Source: an uncultured Flavobacteriaceae bacterium (GTDB lineage Bacteria > Bacteroidota > Bacteroidia > Flavobacteriales > Flavobacteriaceae). Taken from it: a stretch of 64,000 nucleotides of DNA. The notes beneath the pieces are model-generated. The model had not been told where the DNA came from. It worked only from the letters and a program-made list of their open reading frames with translations, and searched no databases. Shown here piece by piece: positions 41,402 to 51,179 of the stretch. Location of the stretch: assembly GCA_913020295.1 (NCBI GenBank), contig CAJWAA010000001.1, positions 1-64,000 on the forward strand, in the 5' to 3' direction. A program made the position numbers and the translations under genes. Position 1 is the first letter of the stretch, and each line of letters opens with the position of its first letter.

Positions 41402-44214
41402 TAGATAACAATATTTATGATTTTTCCAGGAACCACAATTATTTTTTTGGGTCTAGATCCCTGAATTTGGTCAAGTGTACGTTGTTCTTTCATAACTGCT
41501 TGCTTAATTTCTTCCACACCCATCTCTAAAGAAAGTTTGATCTTAAAGCGCATTTTTCCATTAAAAGAAACCGGGTATTCCTTAGTTGTTTCCTCCACCT
41601 TCGAGGGATCGAAAACAGGAAATGGCTCAAATTCAATACTTTTTGGGTGTCCCAATTGTTGCCACAGTTCCTCACAAAAATGAGGTGCGAATGGGGAAAG
41701 CAAAATTAAAATAGGCTCCAAAACCGTCTTATTTGAACATTTTAAAGTAGTTAATTCATTGATGCAAATCATAAAAGTACTAACACAAGTATTAAAAGAT
41801 AAACGCTCAATATCATCGGTTATTTTTTTGATAGTTTGGTGCAGTACTTTCATGCTTTCGGCACTGGGTGAATCCTCTGTAACTAAACAGTGATCATTTT
41901 GATAAAATAACCTCCAGAATTTTTTGAGGAAATTATGCACACCTGATATTCCCGCGGTATTCCAGGGTTTATCTTGCTCTATGGGACCCAAAAACATCTC
42001 ATACATACGAAGAGTGTCAGCACCATATTTATCGCAAATTTCATCAGGGTTGATCACATTGTATTTTGATTTGGACATTTTTTCAACCTCCCTTCCAACG
42101 ATATATTTTCCATTTTCAAGAATAAATTCTGCTTGCTGAAAGTCTTTTTGCCAAATTTTAACCGCCTCCAAATCCAACTCATCTTGGCTATTAATAAGAC
42201 CCACTTCAACATGAATGGGCTCAACTTCGTATTTCCCAATTAAGCCTTTAGATAAAAAAGTAAGGGTTCCTTTTTTTCGATATATAAAAGCAGAATTTCC
42301 TAAAATCATTCCCTGATTGACCAATTTTTTCGCGTATTCTTTAGAATTTGTGTAACCTAGATCAAAGAGAACTTTTTGCCAAAATCTTGAATACAATAGA
42401 TGTCCTGTAGCATGTTCACTTCCGCCCATATACAAATCTACCTCTTTCCAATACTCCATAGCATCATCCGAAAGCCACTGCATTTGATTTTGGGAATCCA
42501 TATAACGGTTAAAATACCAAGAGCTTCCTGCCCACCCTGGCATGGTATTCAGCTCCAAAGGAAAAACAGATCGATAGTCAATACGGTCAATGGAGACAAC
42601 CTCTTCATTGATTTCATCCCAGGCCCATTCCTTGGCATTCCCTAATGGAGGTTTTCCATCTTCGGTAGGGATATATTTTTCCACTTCGGGCAGTTTAAGG
42701 GGTAGGTATTGCTCATTTAAAGGTACTGGAATATCACCTTTGAAATATATAGGAATGGGCTCTCCCCAATATCTTTGCCGGCTAAAAACAGCATCCCTCA
42801 GCCTGAAATTCACTGATCCTATACCATAGTTTTTTAATTCCAACTCGGCAATCACTTTCTCCACTGCCGCTTTATAATCTAAACCATTTAAAAAATCAGA
42901 ATGGATCAATTTTATATTCTCTTTTTCAGAAAAGGCAGCTTTGGAGACATCAACACCATCAAATATATTGATTATGGATAAATTAAAATGGTTTGCAAAA
43001 TCAAAGTCTCTTTGATCTCCGCAGGGTACCCCCATGACCGCCCCAGTTCCATAACCTGACAATACATATTCGCCAATCCAAATAGGAATAGGTAGTCCAG
43101 TAAAAGGGTGAAGGGCATATGCACCTGTAAACACGCCACTAATAGTCTTAACATCAGATTGTCGTTCTCTGTCCGATTTGTGGGCAATCCGAGCTATGTA
43201 ATCCGCAACCGCTTTCTGTTGATCCACGCTGGTTATTTTTTTAATCAACTGGTGCTCAGGGGCAAGCGTCATAAAAGTAACTCCAAAAATGGTGTCCGGA
43301 CGAGTGGTATAGACTTTAATGGTCTCGGAGCTGTTTTCTATTTGAAAATAGATACTGGCTCCTCTGGATTTTCCAATCCAATTCCTTTGCATTTCCTTGA
43401 GAGAATCCGGCCAGTCCAATTCATCCAAGTCATTTAATAGCCTATCAGCATAGGCACTGATTCGCATGCTCCACTGACGCATTTTCTTTTTGGTGACAGG
43501 GTGTCCCCCTCGCTCAGATACACCATTTACAATTTCGTCATTGGCCAAAACAGTTCCTAATGCAGGACACCAATTAACTTGTGTTTCGGACAAATAGGTG
43601 AGTCGATAAAACAATAAGATTTTTTGTTGTTTGTCACTTTCGTAAGCGTTCCATTGATGGGCATCGAAAAGTGGAGTGTCCTTATCGCAATGAGCTTGGA
43701 CATTTAAATTACCTTCCTTCTCGAAGCGATTAATCAGCTCAAAAATAGGGAGTGCCTTATTAGCCTGAAGATCATAATAAGCGTCAAATAATTTGAGAAA
43801 AATCCATTGAGTCCATCGGTAGTAATTTGGGTCTGAAGTTCTAACCTCACGATCCCAATCGAAAGAAAATCCCATTCGATCGAGTTGCTGACGGTATCTG
43901 TTGATATTAGTTGTTGTAGTTTTGGAGGGATGTTGTCCGGTTTGGATCGCATATTGCTCAGCTGGGAGTCCAAAAGAGTCGAAGCCCTGAGGATGAAGAA
44001 CATTAAATCCTGAATGCCTTTTGAATCGCGCAATAATGTCACTTGCTATGTATCCTAAAGGATGACCTACATGAAGACCGGCACCAGAGGGGTATGGAAA
44101 CATATCCAGTACATAATACTTAGATTTTTCACTTTGGTCATGTGCTTTAAAAGTTTTGTGAGTAGACCAAAAGTTTTGCCACTTTTTTTCGATTTTCAGA
44201 AAATTATAATCCAT
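41401..44214 (-). CDS. leuS: Leucyl-tRNA synthetase
   Basis: A 937-residue class I synthetase. HIGH is HVGHPLGY (about 48-55), KMSKSKYN near 705 is KMSKS, and the editing CP1 domain contains TTRPDTIFGVTFMTLAPEH. MYEMFLGPIEQDKPW and the anticodon-binding and C-terminal domains follow. Length is typical of bacterial LeuRS of Bacteroidota. Divergent from ftsX. Confidence 0.97.
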   Translation of the reverse strand: MDYNFLKIEKKWQNFWSTHKTFKAHDQSEKSKYYVLDMFPYPSGAGLHVGHPLGYIASDIIARFKRHSGFNVLHPQGFDSFGLPAEQYAIQTGQHPSKTTTTNINRYRQQLDRMGFSFDWDREVRTSDPNYYRWTQWIFLKLFDAYYDLQANKALPIFELINRFEKEGNLNVQAHCDKDTPLFDAHQWNAYESDKQQKILLFYRLTYLSETQVNWCPALGTVLANDEIVNGVSERGGHPVTKKKMRQWSMRISAYADRLLNDLDELDWPDSLKEMQRNWIGKSRGASIYFQIENSSETIKVYTTRPDTIFGVTFMTLAPEHQLIKKITSVDQQKAVADYIARIAHKSDRERQSDVKTISGVFTGAYALHPFTGLPIPIWIGEYVLSGYGTGAVMGVPCGDQRDFDFANHFNLSIINIFDGVDVSKAAFSEKENIKLIHSDFLNGLDYKAAVEKVIAELELKNYGIGSVNFRLRDAVFSRQRYWGEPIPIYFKGDIPVPLNEQYLPLKLPEVEKYIPTEDGKPPLGNAKEWAWDEINEEVVSIDRIDYRSVFPLELNTMPGWAGSSWYFNRYMDSQNQMQWLSDDAMEYWKEVDLYMGGSEHATGHLLYSRFWQKVLFDLGYTNSKEYAKKLVNQGMILGNSAFIYRKKGTLTFLSKGLIGKYEVEPIHVEVGLINSQDELDLEAVKIWQKDFQQAEFILENGKYIVGREVEKMSKSKYNVINPDEICDKYGADTLRMYEMFLGPIEQDKPWNTAGISGVHNFLKKFWRLFYQNDHCLVTEDSPSAESMKVLHQTIKKITDDIERLSFNTCVSTFMICINELTTLKCSNKTVLEPILILLSPFAPHFCEELWQQLGHPKSIEFEPFPVFDPSKVEETTKEYPVSFNGKMRFKIKLSLEMGVEEIKQAVMKEQRTLDQIQGSRPKKIIVVPGKIINIVI

Positions 44215-44331
44215 TAAGGCTTGTTTTTTAAATGTGTAAAATTACGCTTATTAGGAAAGGAAAAAAAGTTTCCAGCATACAAGGTTCTTTTTATTGATGG
44301 TTTTTTAATTTTACAGATACAAACTTGTTCC

Positions 44332-45210
44332 ATGAAGCAACTGACTGAAGAAAAATTCAATAAGCGAAGACTTATTTCTACTTATTTTTCGGTAGTTGTA
44401 AGTATTGCTTTAGTTTTATTTTTAACCGGTGTATTGGGGCTTTTATTGGTCAATTCCAAAAAAGTAGCAGATCACTTTAAAGAGCAGATCGTAATGACAA
44501 TCTATGTCAAGGATTCTGCCAAAGAGGTGGAATTAAAACAACTTCAAAAAACCTTACGTTTAAATTCTGCCACCAAAAAAGTAAACTATGTTTCCAAAGA
44601 AGATGCTTCCATAAGACACGCCAACGAAATTGGTGAAGATTTTATTGAGTTTTTGGGTTACAATCCGTTGCTCAATTCAATAGACGTCTATTTCAAGGCT
44701 CCTTTTTTAAATCCTGTTATGGTTTCGAAACTTAGTAAAGATATCTCTCTATACAGCTACGTAAACGAGGTGGTTTATGATCGACCGCTCCTGGAATTGT
44801 TAGATCAAAATATCAAAAAAATTACTTTTTGGATGCTGTTGGCCAGTAGCCTATTTATAATTATTGCTGTCTTATTGATCAACAGTTCCATAAGACTGTC
44901 TATCTACTCCAAAAGGTTAATTATCAAAACGATGCAACTTGTGGGAGCAACCAAAAAATTTATACGAAGACCTTTTATTAAAATCCACTTGATGATGAGT
45001 ACTCTGGGATCTATTATTGCAATGTCAGGGATGGTTTTGGTAATTTATGAAATGCAAAAACGCTTTCCAGAGTTACAAATTTTTGAAAATCCTTTGGAGC
45101 AGGTGTTGGTTTTTGTTGGAGTATTCCTTTTAGGTTTGGGGATGACAATAATAAGTACTTTCTTTGCTACACAACGGTATTTGAATTTAAAATCTGACGC
45201 AGTAAACTAA
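44332..45210 (+). CDS. ftsX: Cell-division protein FtsX (ABC permease-like)
   Basis: A 292-residue membrane protein with four helices: one near 20-40, then three after about 175. The FtsX extracellular domain (DHFKEQIVMTIYVKDSAKEVELKQL, YVSKEDASIRHANEIGEDFIEFLG) lies between helix 1 and 2, and IKTMQLVGATKKFIRRPF is the typical loop between later helices. With FtsE it governs peptidoglycan hydrolases; ftsE is not in the window. Start at the ATG 44332; the frame is open 37 codons further upstream but that part is not FtsX-like. Starts the ftsX-DUF3098-uppP-truB group. Confidence 0.92.
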   Translation: MKQLTEEKFNKRRLISTYFSVVVSIALVLFLTGVLGLLLVNSKKVADHFKEQIVMTIYVKDSAKEVELKQLQKTLRLNSATKKVNYVSKEDASIRHANEIGEDFIEFLGYNPLLNSIDVYFKAPFLNPVMVSKLSKDISLYSYVNEVVYDRPLLELLDQNIKKITFWMLLASSLFIIIAVLLINSSIRLSIYSKRLIIKTMQLVGATKKFIRRPFIKIHLMMSTLGSIIAMSGMVLVIYEMQKRFPELQIFENPLEQVLVFVGVFLLGLGMTIISTFFATQRYLNLKSDAVN

Positions 45211-45219
45211 TTTCTTGAG

Positions 45220-45465
45220 ATGAATAACGAAAATCCAAAAAAAGAATTCCTATTCAACAATAGAAATTATCGATTTTTACTCTTATCTATTGCACTTATT
45301 GCAATCGGATTTATTTTCATGGCAGGTGGAGGAAGTGAAGATCCAAATGTTTTTAACCCTGAAATTTTTAATTTCCGCAGAATTAGATTGGCACCCACGA
45401 TTGTTCTTTCGGGTTTTGGATTGGCAATTTATACCATTTTAATGCCTCCAAAAAAAAGTAAATGA
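45220..45465 (+). CDS. DUF3098 small membrane protein
   Basis: An 81-residue protein with two helices (about 20-38 and 54-75). NRNYRFLLLSIALIAIGFIFMAGG and EIFNFRRIRLAPTIVLSGF match DUF3098, a Bacteroidota family found between ftsX and uppP. Role unknown. Its TGA overlaps the uppP ATG (ATGA). Confidence 0.85.
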   Translation: MNNENPKKEFLFNNRNYRFLLLSIALIAIGFIFMAGGGSEDPNVFNPEIFNFRRIRLAPTIVLSGFGLAIYTILMPPKKSK

Positions 45466-46250
45466 ATGCGCTAGAAACCCTGATTCTTGGAATTATTCAA
45501 GGCTTAACAGAGTTTTTACCCGTTTCTTCCAGCGGTCACTTAGAATTGGTCAAAGCTATTTTAGGAAGTGATTATGAAAAACAACAAAGCTTATTGATTA
45601 CTATTACACTTCATGCCGGAACTGCATTCAGCACCCTTTTTGTTTTCAGAAAAGACATCTCGTTAATTCTTTCAGATTTAATTAAATTTAAAAAAGGAAA
45701 GAGTTTAAGCTTTAGTAAAAAAATCGTCCTTTCTATGATTCCTGCCGTTCTGTTTGGTCTTTTTTTTGAGGGCTTTATAGCCTCGCTTTTTGAAGGTAAA
45801 ATTGCCCTAGTGGGAACCATGTTGATGATTACTGCCATGCTTTTATATTTGGCAGATCGGGTTGATGAAAACAAAAAAGAATTGAGTTACGGAACTGCAT
45901 TTTCAATTGGTCTCATACAAGCTTTAGCCATTCTCCCCGGAATTTCAAGGAGTGGAGCCACGATTGCACTGGGAGTTCTATTGAAGATTGATCGAGACAA
46001 AGTTGCTCGATTTTCTTTTTTGATGGTCATTCCTTTAATCCTAGGAAGTATCGCTAAAAGTATTTTGGATGGAAATCTAACACAAGAAAGCACTGAACTA
46101 TTCCCCCTGATAATTGGTTTTTTAAGCGCTTTCATTACAGGGATTTTTGCCTGTCGTTGGATGGTTGCCTTAGTAAAAAAAAGTAAACTCAAATACTTTA
46201 GTTTCTACTGTATAATGTTGGGTGGACTTGCCATCCTTAGTAGTTTATAA
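45462..46250 (+). CDS. uppP: Undecaprenyl-diphosphatase
   Basis: A 262-residue membrane phosphatase that recycles undecaprenyl pyrophosphate for wall synthesis and confers bacitracin tolerance. GIIQGLTEFLPVSSSGHLEL near residue 13-32 and ALAILPGISRSGATIALG near 155-172 are the two catalytic BacA/UppP motifs. Overlaps DUF3098 by 4 bp, one base before truB. Confidence 0.95.
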   Translation: MNALETLILGIIQGLTEFLPVSSSGHLELVKAILGSDYEKQQSLLITITLHAGTAFSTLFVFRKDISLILSDLIKFKKGKSLSFSKKIVLSMIPAVLFGLFFEGFIASLFEGKIALVGTMLMITAMLLYLADRVDENKKELSYGTAFSIGLIQALAILPGISRSGATIALGVLLKIDRDKVARFSFLMVIPLILGSIAKSILDGNLTQESTELFPLIIGFLSAFITGIFACRWMVALVKKSKLKYFSFYCIMLGGLAILSSL

Positions 46251-46251
46251 T

Positions 46252-46950
46252 ATGAACTTGTCACTTGAATCCATCATTGAAGGTCAGCTTTTATTAGTAG
46301 ATAAACCAAGAGAGTGGACATCTTTTCAAGCTGTTAACAAATTAAGGTGGGCTTTTAAAAAAAAACACAAGCTAAAAAAACTAAAGGTTGGTCATGCTGG
46401 AACACTCGATCCGTTGGCTACTGGATTATTGCTAATTTGCACCGGAAAAATGACCAAAAAAATCAGTGAAATTCAGGCCCTTGAAAAAGCTTACTCTGGA
46501 ATCATTACATTGGGAGCAACTACCCCTTCCTACGATCTCGAAACAGCAATAGATAAAAGTTATTCCATAAATCATATTGATCAAAATATAATAAACGTAG
46601 TCAAAAAAAAATTTGAAGGTGAAATTGATCAGAACCCTCCAATTTTCTCTGCTATTAAAAAAGATGGGAAACGGCTTTATGATTTAGCCAGAAAGGGTGA
46701 AAAAATAAAAATTGAATCCAGAAAAGTGACCATTTACTCATTTGATTTTACCCAAATCGATACTCCCCAACTCCACTTTCACATAATATGTTCAAAAGGA
46801 ACCTATATCCGATCCCTTGCTCATGATTTTGGCAAAGCTCTTCAATCCGGGGGGTATTTGAGCCAATTAAGAAGAACCGCTATAGGCTCCTACACAGTTG
46901 AAAATGCCCTCACCCCTGATCAAATTATAGAAAAACTTGAACGATTATAA
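46252..46950 (+). CDS. truB: tRNA pseudouridine(55) synthase
   Basis: A 232-residue TruB that makes pseudouridine 55 in the T-loop. KVGHAGTLDPLATGLLLICTGK carries the catalytic Asp (D in TLDPLA), DQNPPIFSAIKKDGKRLYDLAR and GTYIRSLAHDFG follow. The start at 46252 (MNLSLESI) gives the usual N terminus LLVDKPREWTSF. Last gene of the ftsX group, with only one base after uppP. Confidence 0.95.
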   Translation: MNLSLESIIEGQLLLVDKPREWTSFQAVNKLRWAFKKKHKLKKLKVGHAGTLDPLATGLLLICTGKMTKKISEIQALEKAYSGIITLGATTPSYDLETAIDKSYSINHIDQNIINVVKKKFEGEIDQNPPIFSAIKKDGKRLYDLARKGEKIKIESRKVTIYSFDFTQIDTPQLHFHIICSKGTYIRSLAHDFGKALQSGGYLSQLRRTAIGSYTVENALTPDQIIEKLERL

Positions 46951-46983
46951 TCGCGGGATGAACTTATAGTTCTTGATTTTTAA

Positions 46984-46991
46984 TAATTTTG
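46984..46991 (+). promoter_or_regulatory. Probable -7 box of the nad operon
   Basis: TAATTTTG matches TAnnTTTG exactly, 17 bp before the nadA ATG at 47009. No convincing -33 TTTG is at the right distance. It supports the ATG at 47009 over the TTG at 46973, which would be upstream of the expected transcription start. Confidence 0.4.
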
Positions 46992-47008
46992 CAGTAAATC
47001 AACAGGAT

Positions 47009-48004
47009 ATGGAACTCACCTCAGATGAGGTAATGAAAAGGTTAGACCGGAAGGGGTACTTGGATATACACATTCCCAAAGAGCTCGATTTAGTTTCAGC
47101 AATCAAACGACTAAAAAAAGAAAAAAAGGCAGTTTTACTGGCACATTATTATCAAGAAGCTGAAATTCAAGAGTTAGCTGATTATTTGGGTGACAGTTTA
47201 TATTTGGCCCAAGCCGCGAAGGAGGTTAAGGCCGAAACGATTGTTTTTGCAGGCGTACATTTTATGGCTGAAACTGCAAAAATTGTCAATCCCTCAAAAA
47301 AAGTCATCCTCCCTGATTTGAATGCAGGCTGCTCACTTGCAGATTCTTGTCCCCCTGAAGAATTTAAAAAATTCATTAACCAATATCCTGGAGCACATAT
47401 AGTGACCTACATCAACTGCTCTGCCGAAATTAAGGCACTGAGCACCATAGTATGCACCTCGAGTAACGCTATTAAGGTTATCGATTCCATTCCGAAGGGA
47501 GAAACGATTATTTTTGCACCCGACAAGAACTTGGGACAATATCTCATCAAAGAAACCGGAAGGGATATGATATTATGGGATGGGTCTTGTATCGTTCACG
47601 AAGCTTTTTCATTTGAAAGAATTGTCACACTCGCTAAGGAAAACCCAAAAGCCAAATTTATCGCACACCCGGAAAGCCAATCTCAAGTCCTTAATATTGC
47701 ACATTACATTGGTAGTACCTCGGGCTTGTTAAATTATGTTCAAAGTGATTCTTCAAAGTGCTTTATTGTAGCGACTGAAGCTGGAATCCTTCACGAAATG
47801 AAAAAACGTTGCCCCGAAAAGACCTTTATTCCCGCACCCGTAGAAGACGAAACTTGTGCTTGCAGCGAATGCGCCTTTATGAAACTCAACACACTAGAAA
47901 AATTATATTTGTGTTTGGAACATGAACAACCCGAAGTACAACTTTCTGATAGCCTCATAGAAAAAGCCAAAATTCCCATTAACAGAATGTTAAAGCTAGG
48001 TTAA
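47009..48004 (+). CDS. nadA: Quinolinate synthase
   Basis: A 331-residue 4Fe-4S enzyme that condenses iminoaspartate and dihydroxyacetone phosphate to quinolinate. AVLLAHYYQEAEIQELADYLGDS at the start, VILPDLNAGCSLADSCP with the first Cys ligand, and ETCACSECAFMKLNTLEKLY with the last are conserved. ATG at 47009 is chosen because a promoter box lies in the 12-codon upstream extension. First of nadA-nadB-nadC. Confidence 0.95.
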   Translation: MELTSDEVMKRLDRKGYLDIHIPKELDLVSAIKRLKKEKKAVLLAHYYQEAEIQELADYLGDSLYLAQAAKEVKAETIVFAGVHFMAETAKIVNPSKKVILPDLNAGCSLADSCPPEEFKKFINQYPGAHIVTYINCSAEIKALSTIVCTSSNAIKVIDSIPKGETIIFAPDKNLGQYLIKETGRDMILWDGSCIVHEAFSFERIVTLAKENPKAKFIAHPESQSQVLNIAHYIGSTSGLLNYVQSDSSKCFIVATEAGILHEMKKRCPEKTFIPAPVEDETCACSECAFMKLNTLEKLYLCLEHEQPEVQLSDSLIEKAKIPINRMLKLG

Positions 48005-48008
48005 AATT

Positions 48009-49565
48009 ATGGATACCAATATACTCGTTATAGGAAGTGGTATCTCAGGATTGACATATGCCATCAAGATAGCCCAGCAAAATCCGAGCCTAGAGGTCGT
48101 TATGATTTCGAAAAATACCTTGCTGGAAAGCAATACAAGATATGCCCAAGGGGGAATTGCAGTTGTCTCCAACTTTAAGGAAGACTCTTTTGATAAACAT
48201 ATTAAAGACACCATGATTGCTGGAGCAGGAGAATGTGACCAGGATGTGGTTAAATTTGTTGTCAAAGAAGGTCATGATCGCCTGCAAGAGTTGATCGATT
48301 GGGGAACCCACTTCGACAAGCAAAAAAATGGATTACACCTAACAAAAGAAGGAGGGCATTCCGAAAAAAGAATTGTACACCACAAGGACAAAACAGGACT
48401 TGAAATTCAGGAATCCTTAATCAAGAAGATCAAAACTTTTTCCAACATCTCTCTTTTACAAAACCATACCCTTGTTGACTTAATTACAGATCACCACAGT
48501 GGAGGTAATTATAAGCGATGTTATGGGGCATATGTAATTTCCAATTTGGAACAAGAAATAATTAAAATTTCTGCCCAGATTACCGTCTTGAGCACCGGGG
48601 GTGCCGGGCAGCTTTTTTCCCATACCACCAATCCCGAAAATGCAACCGGAGATGGCTTAGGAGCTGCTTACAGAGCTAAAGTATTTATTAAGGGACTACC
48701 TTTTGTACAGTTTCACCCAACTGCCCTTTATCCCAAAATCAAAAGAAATACTTTTTTGATCTCAGAAGCTGTCAGAGGAGAAGGAGGAATTTTAAGAAGT
48801 TTGTCTGGCAAAAGGTTCATGACTGAATATCATCCAAAAGCTGAACTTGCACCCAGGGACATTGTTGCCCGATCTATTGCAGAGGTCGTCAATGAAACCG
48901 GTGACGATTATGTTCTTTTAGATTGTAAAGCAATCAGCGAAAAAGAATTTCAAAATCAATTTCCCACCATAAAAGAAAATTGTCAAAAAGTTGGAATAAA
49001 CCCCCCGCATGACCATATTCCAGTGATCCCTGCTGCTCACTATTTCTGTGGAGGCATCAGTGTCAATCACTATGGAGAGACAAAACTCAAAGGCCTTTAC
49101 GCTATAGGAGAATGCAGCTATACAGGCCTTCACGGTGCTAATCGTTTGGCATCGAATTCGTTGTTGGAATCACTTGTTTTTTCTCATCGTGCTGCTATAA
49201 ATTCAATCGATCAAATGAAAGAAACTCTTCCTCCACGAGATTTCTACCTAAAACTACCCGAATGGAAAGAAGAACACTATTTTTCTAATGAAAAGATCAG
49301 TGCAATTGGGCGTATAAAAAAACAATTGCAAAATTTAATGACTACTAAAGTGGGTATTTTCAAAACTTCCATAGGCCTGATTGAGGCAGAGGTGGAGTTA
49401 AAAAATATATTTTTGGAAACTCAAGACATATACCTACAAAATAAATTAACACTTGGTATTTGTGAGTTGAGAAATATGGTGAGTGTAGCCTATTTGATGA
49501 TCAAACAGTCTCAAGACTTGAAGCAAAATAAAGGAGTATTTTACAACCAAGATTACGTTGAATAA
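48009..49565 (+). CDS. nadB: L-aspartate oxidase
   Basis: A 518-residue FAD enzyme that makes iminoaspartate for NadA. ILVIGSGISGLTYAIKIA binds FAD; RYAQGGIAVV, HSEKRIVHHKDKTGLEI, FVQFHPTALY (catalytic region) and LYAIGECSYTGLHGANRLASNSLLE are family landmarks. Four bases after nadA. Confidence 0.96.
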   Translation: MDTNILVIGSGISGLTYAIKIAQQNPSLEVVMISKNTLLESNTRYAQGGIAVVSNFKEDSFDKHIKDTMIAGAGECDQDVVKFVVKEGHDRLQELIDWGTHFDKQKNGLHLTKEGGHSEKRIVHHKDKTGLEIQESLIKKIKTFSNISLLQNHTLVDLITDHHSGGNYKRCYGAYVISNLEQEIIKISAQITVLSTGGAGQLFSHTTNPENATGDGLGAAYRAKVFIKGLPFVQFHPTALYPKIKRNTFLISEAVRGEGGILRSLSGKRFMTEYHPKAELAPRDIVARSIAEVVNETGDDYVLLDCKAISEKEFQNQFPTIKENCQKVGINPPHDHIPVIPAAHYFCGGISVNHYGETKLKGLYAIGECSYTGLHGANRLASNSLLESLVFSHRAAINSIDQMKETLPPRDFYLKLPEWKEEHYFSNEKISAIGRIKKQLQNLMTTKVGIFKTSIGLIEAEVELKNIFLETQDIYLQNKLTLGICELRNMVSVAYLMIKQSQDLKQNKGVFYNQDYVE

Positions 49566-50418
49566 TTTTTACAATACCTATAAGAATGCTATTGATCAAT
49601 TTATTGATCAAGCCCTTGAAGAAGACATTCAAGGAGGTGACCATAGCAGCAATGCTTGCTTTAATGACATATTGGAACGGGAAGCCGTCTTAATGGTCAA
49701 AGGCAATTGTGTGATTGCTGGTCTGACGCTGGCAGAAAAAATTTTCAATCGATACGATCCCTCCTTGGAAATTAAACCTTTGGCCAAAGATGGGGATAAA
49801 ATGGAACTTGGAACAGTTGCTTTTCATGTTAAAGGCAGTGCCAAGTCAATTTTGGCTACCGAGAGGTTGGTACTCAATTGCATGCAAAGGATGAGTGGAA
49901 TTGCAACACTTTCTAATCGACTAAGTCAGAAAATCCTTCACACCAATTGTAAGATTCTCGACACCCGTAAAACTACACCTGGTTTTCGTTATCCCGAAAA
50001 GTGGGCAGTTTCAATTGGTGGCGGCTACAATCATCGTATGGGTTTGTTTGATGCAATCATTATTAAAGACAACCATGCTGATTTTTGTGGAGGGTTAACT
50101 CAAGCTTTGGAAAAAACAAAGGGTTATTTAATAAAAAATGCCCTGGAAATACCTGTCATTGTTGAGGTAAGAAATGGAAATGAAATTGATCAGGTAATCC
50201 GTTTTCCTTGGGTAAAAAGAATTCTTTTAGACAATATGTCCCCTGAAATTTTGATGGAAAACATCAAAAAAATCAATGGAAAATTCGAGACCGAGGCCTC
50301 GGGAAATATTTCGGCACAAAACCTGATTTACTTCGCGGAATCAGGAGTAGATTATGTATCGATGGGAGCACTTACCTATGGTGCCAATACCACAGATTTG
50401 AGCTTTAAAGCCGTGTAA
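49558..50418 (+). CDS. nadC: Nicotinate-nucleotide pyrophosphorylase (carboxylating)
   Basis: A 286-residue enzyme that turns quinolinate into nicotinate mononucleotide. QALEEDIQGGDHSSNA, RMSGIATLS, ILDTRKTTPGFRYPEKWAVSIGGGYNHRMGLFDAIIIKDNH and VEVRNGNEIDQV are all present. The start is TTG at 49558, overlapping nadB by 8 bp; no ATG lies nearer. Completes the three-gene de novo NAD pathway. Confidence 0.95.
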   Translation: MNNFYNTYKNAIDQFIDQALEEDIQGGDHSSNACFNDILEREAVLMVKGNCVIAGLTLAEKIFNRYDPSLEIKPLAKDGDKMELGTVAFHVKGSAKSILATERLVLNCMQRMSGIATLSNRLSQKILHTNCKILDTRKTTPGFRYPEKWAVSIGGGYNHRMGLFDAIIIKDNHADFCGGLTQALEKTKGYLIKNALEIPVIVEVRNGNEIDQVIRFPWVKRILLDNMSPEILMENIKKINGKFETEASGNISAQNLIYFAESGVDYVSMGALTYGANTTDLSFKAV

Positions 50419-50428
50419 CGTTTCCCTC

Positions 50429-50445
50429 TATATTTGCTATATTTG
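50429..50445 (+). promoter_or_regulatory. Two tandem -7 boxes before pyrH
   Basis: TATATTTG occurs at 50429-50436 and again at 50438-50445, both exact matches to TAnnTTTG, 15-31 bases before the pyrH ATG. The -33 element is not obvious for either. Either two overlapping promoters or a slipped duplication. Confidence 0.5.
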
Positions 50446-50459
50446 TGTAATTCCAAACT

Positions 50460-51167
50460 ATGAAATACAAAAGAATTCTTCTTAAGCTTAGTGGTGAAGC
50501 ACTAATGGGCCATCAAAATAATGGCATTGATCCAATTAGGCTAAACGAATACGCATGTGAGATAAAGGAGATTCAAAAAACAGGGACTCAAATCGCCATA
50601 GTAATCGGCGGTGGAAATATCTTCAGAGGTGTTTCCGGTGCCAGTAAGGGTATGGATAGGGTTCAAGCCGATTATATGGGGATGCTTGCTACCGTCATTA
50701 ATGGTTTGGCATTACAAAGTGCGTTGGAAAATAATGATGTTCCAACCAGGTTACAGACCGCCATTAAAATTGAAGCAATTGCAGAGCCTTTCATTAAAAG
50801 AAGGGCGACCCGACATTTGGAGAAAGGAAGGGTCGTAATTTTTGGATCTGGAACAGGGAATCCTTACTTTACTACCGACTCTGCAGCTGTACTCCGTGCA
50901 ATAGAAATCAATGCAGATGTAATACTGAAAGGAACTAGAGTAGATGGCATTTACAATGAGGATCCTGAAAAAAACAAAGAAGCCATCAAATTCGACAAAC
51001 TTTCATTCGACGATGTACTAAAAAAAGGACTCAAGATCATGGACACTACTGCATTTACATTGAGTCAAGAGAACAACCTGCCAATTATTGTTTTTGATTT
51101 GAATACAAGAGGAAATCTCAGCCGAATCATCAAAGGTGAAAATGTAGGAACCAGAGTTGATTTTTAA
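50460..51167 (+). CDS. pyrH: Uridylate kinase
   Basis: A 235-residue hexameric UMP kinase of the amino-acid-kinase fold. [14 protein letters not shown] at the start, [28 protein letters not shown] and [23 protein letters not shown] are all typical. Often followed by frr, as here (12 bp). Confidence 0.96.
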   Translation: MKYKRILLKLSGEALMGHQNNGIDPIRLNEYACEIKEIQKTGTQIAIVIGGGNIFRGVSGASKGMDRVQADYMGMLATVINGLALQSALENNDVPTRLQTAIKIEAIAEPFIKRRATRHLEKGRVVIFGSGTGNPYFTTDSAAVLRAIEINADVILKGTRVDGIYNEDPEKNKEAIKFDKLSFDDVLKKGLKIMDTTAFTLSQENNLPIIVFDLNTRGNLSRIIKGENVGTRVDF

Positions 51168-51179
51168 ATAATCATCAAA

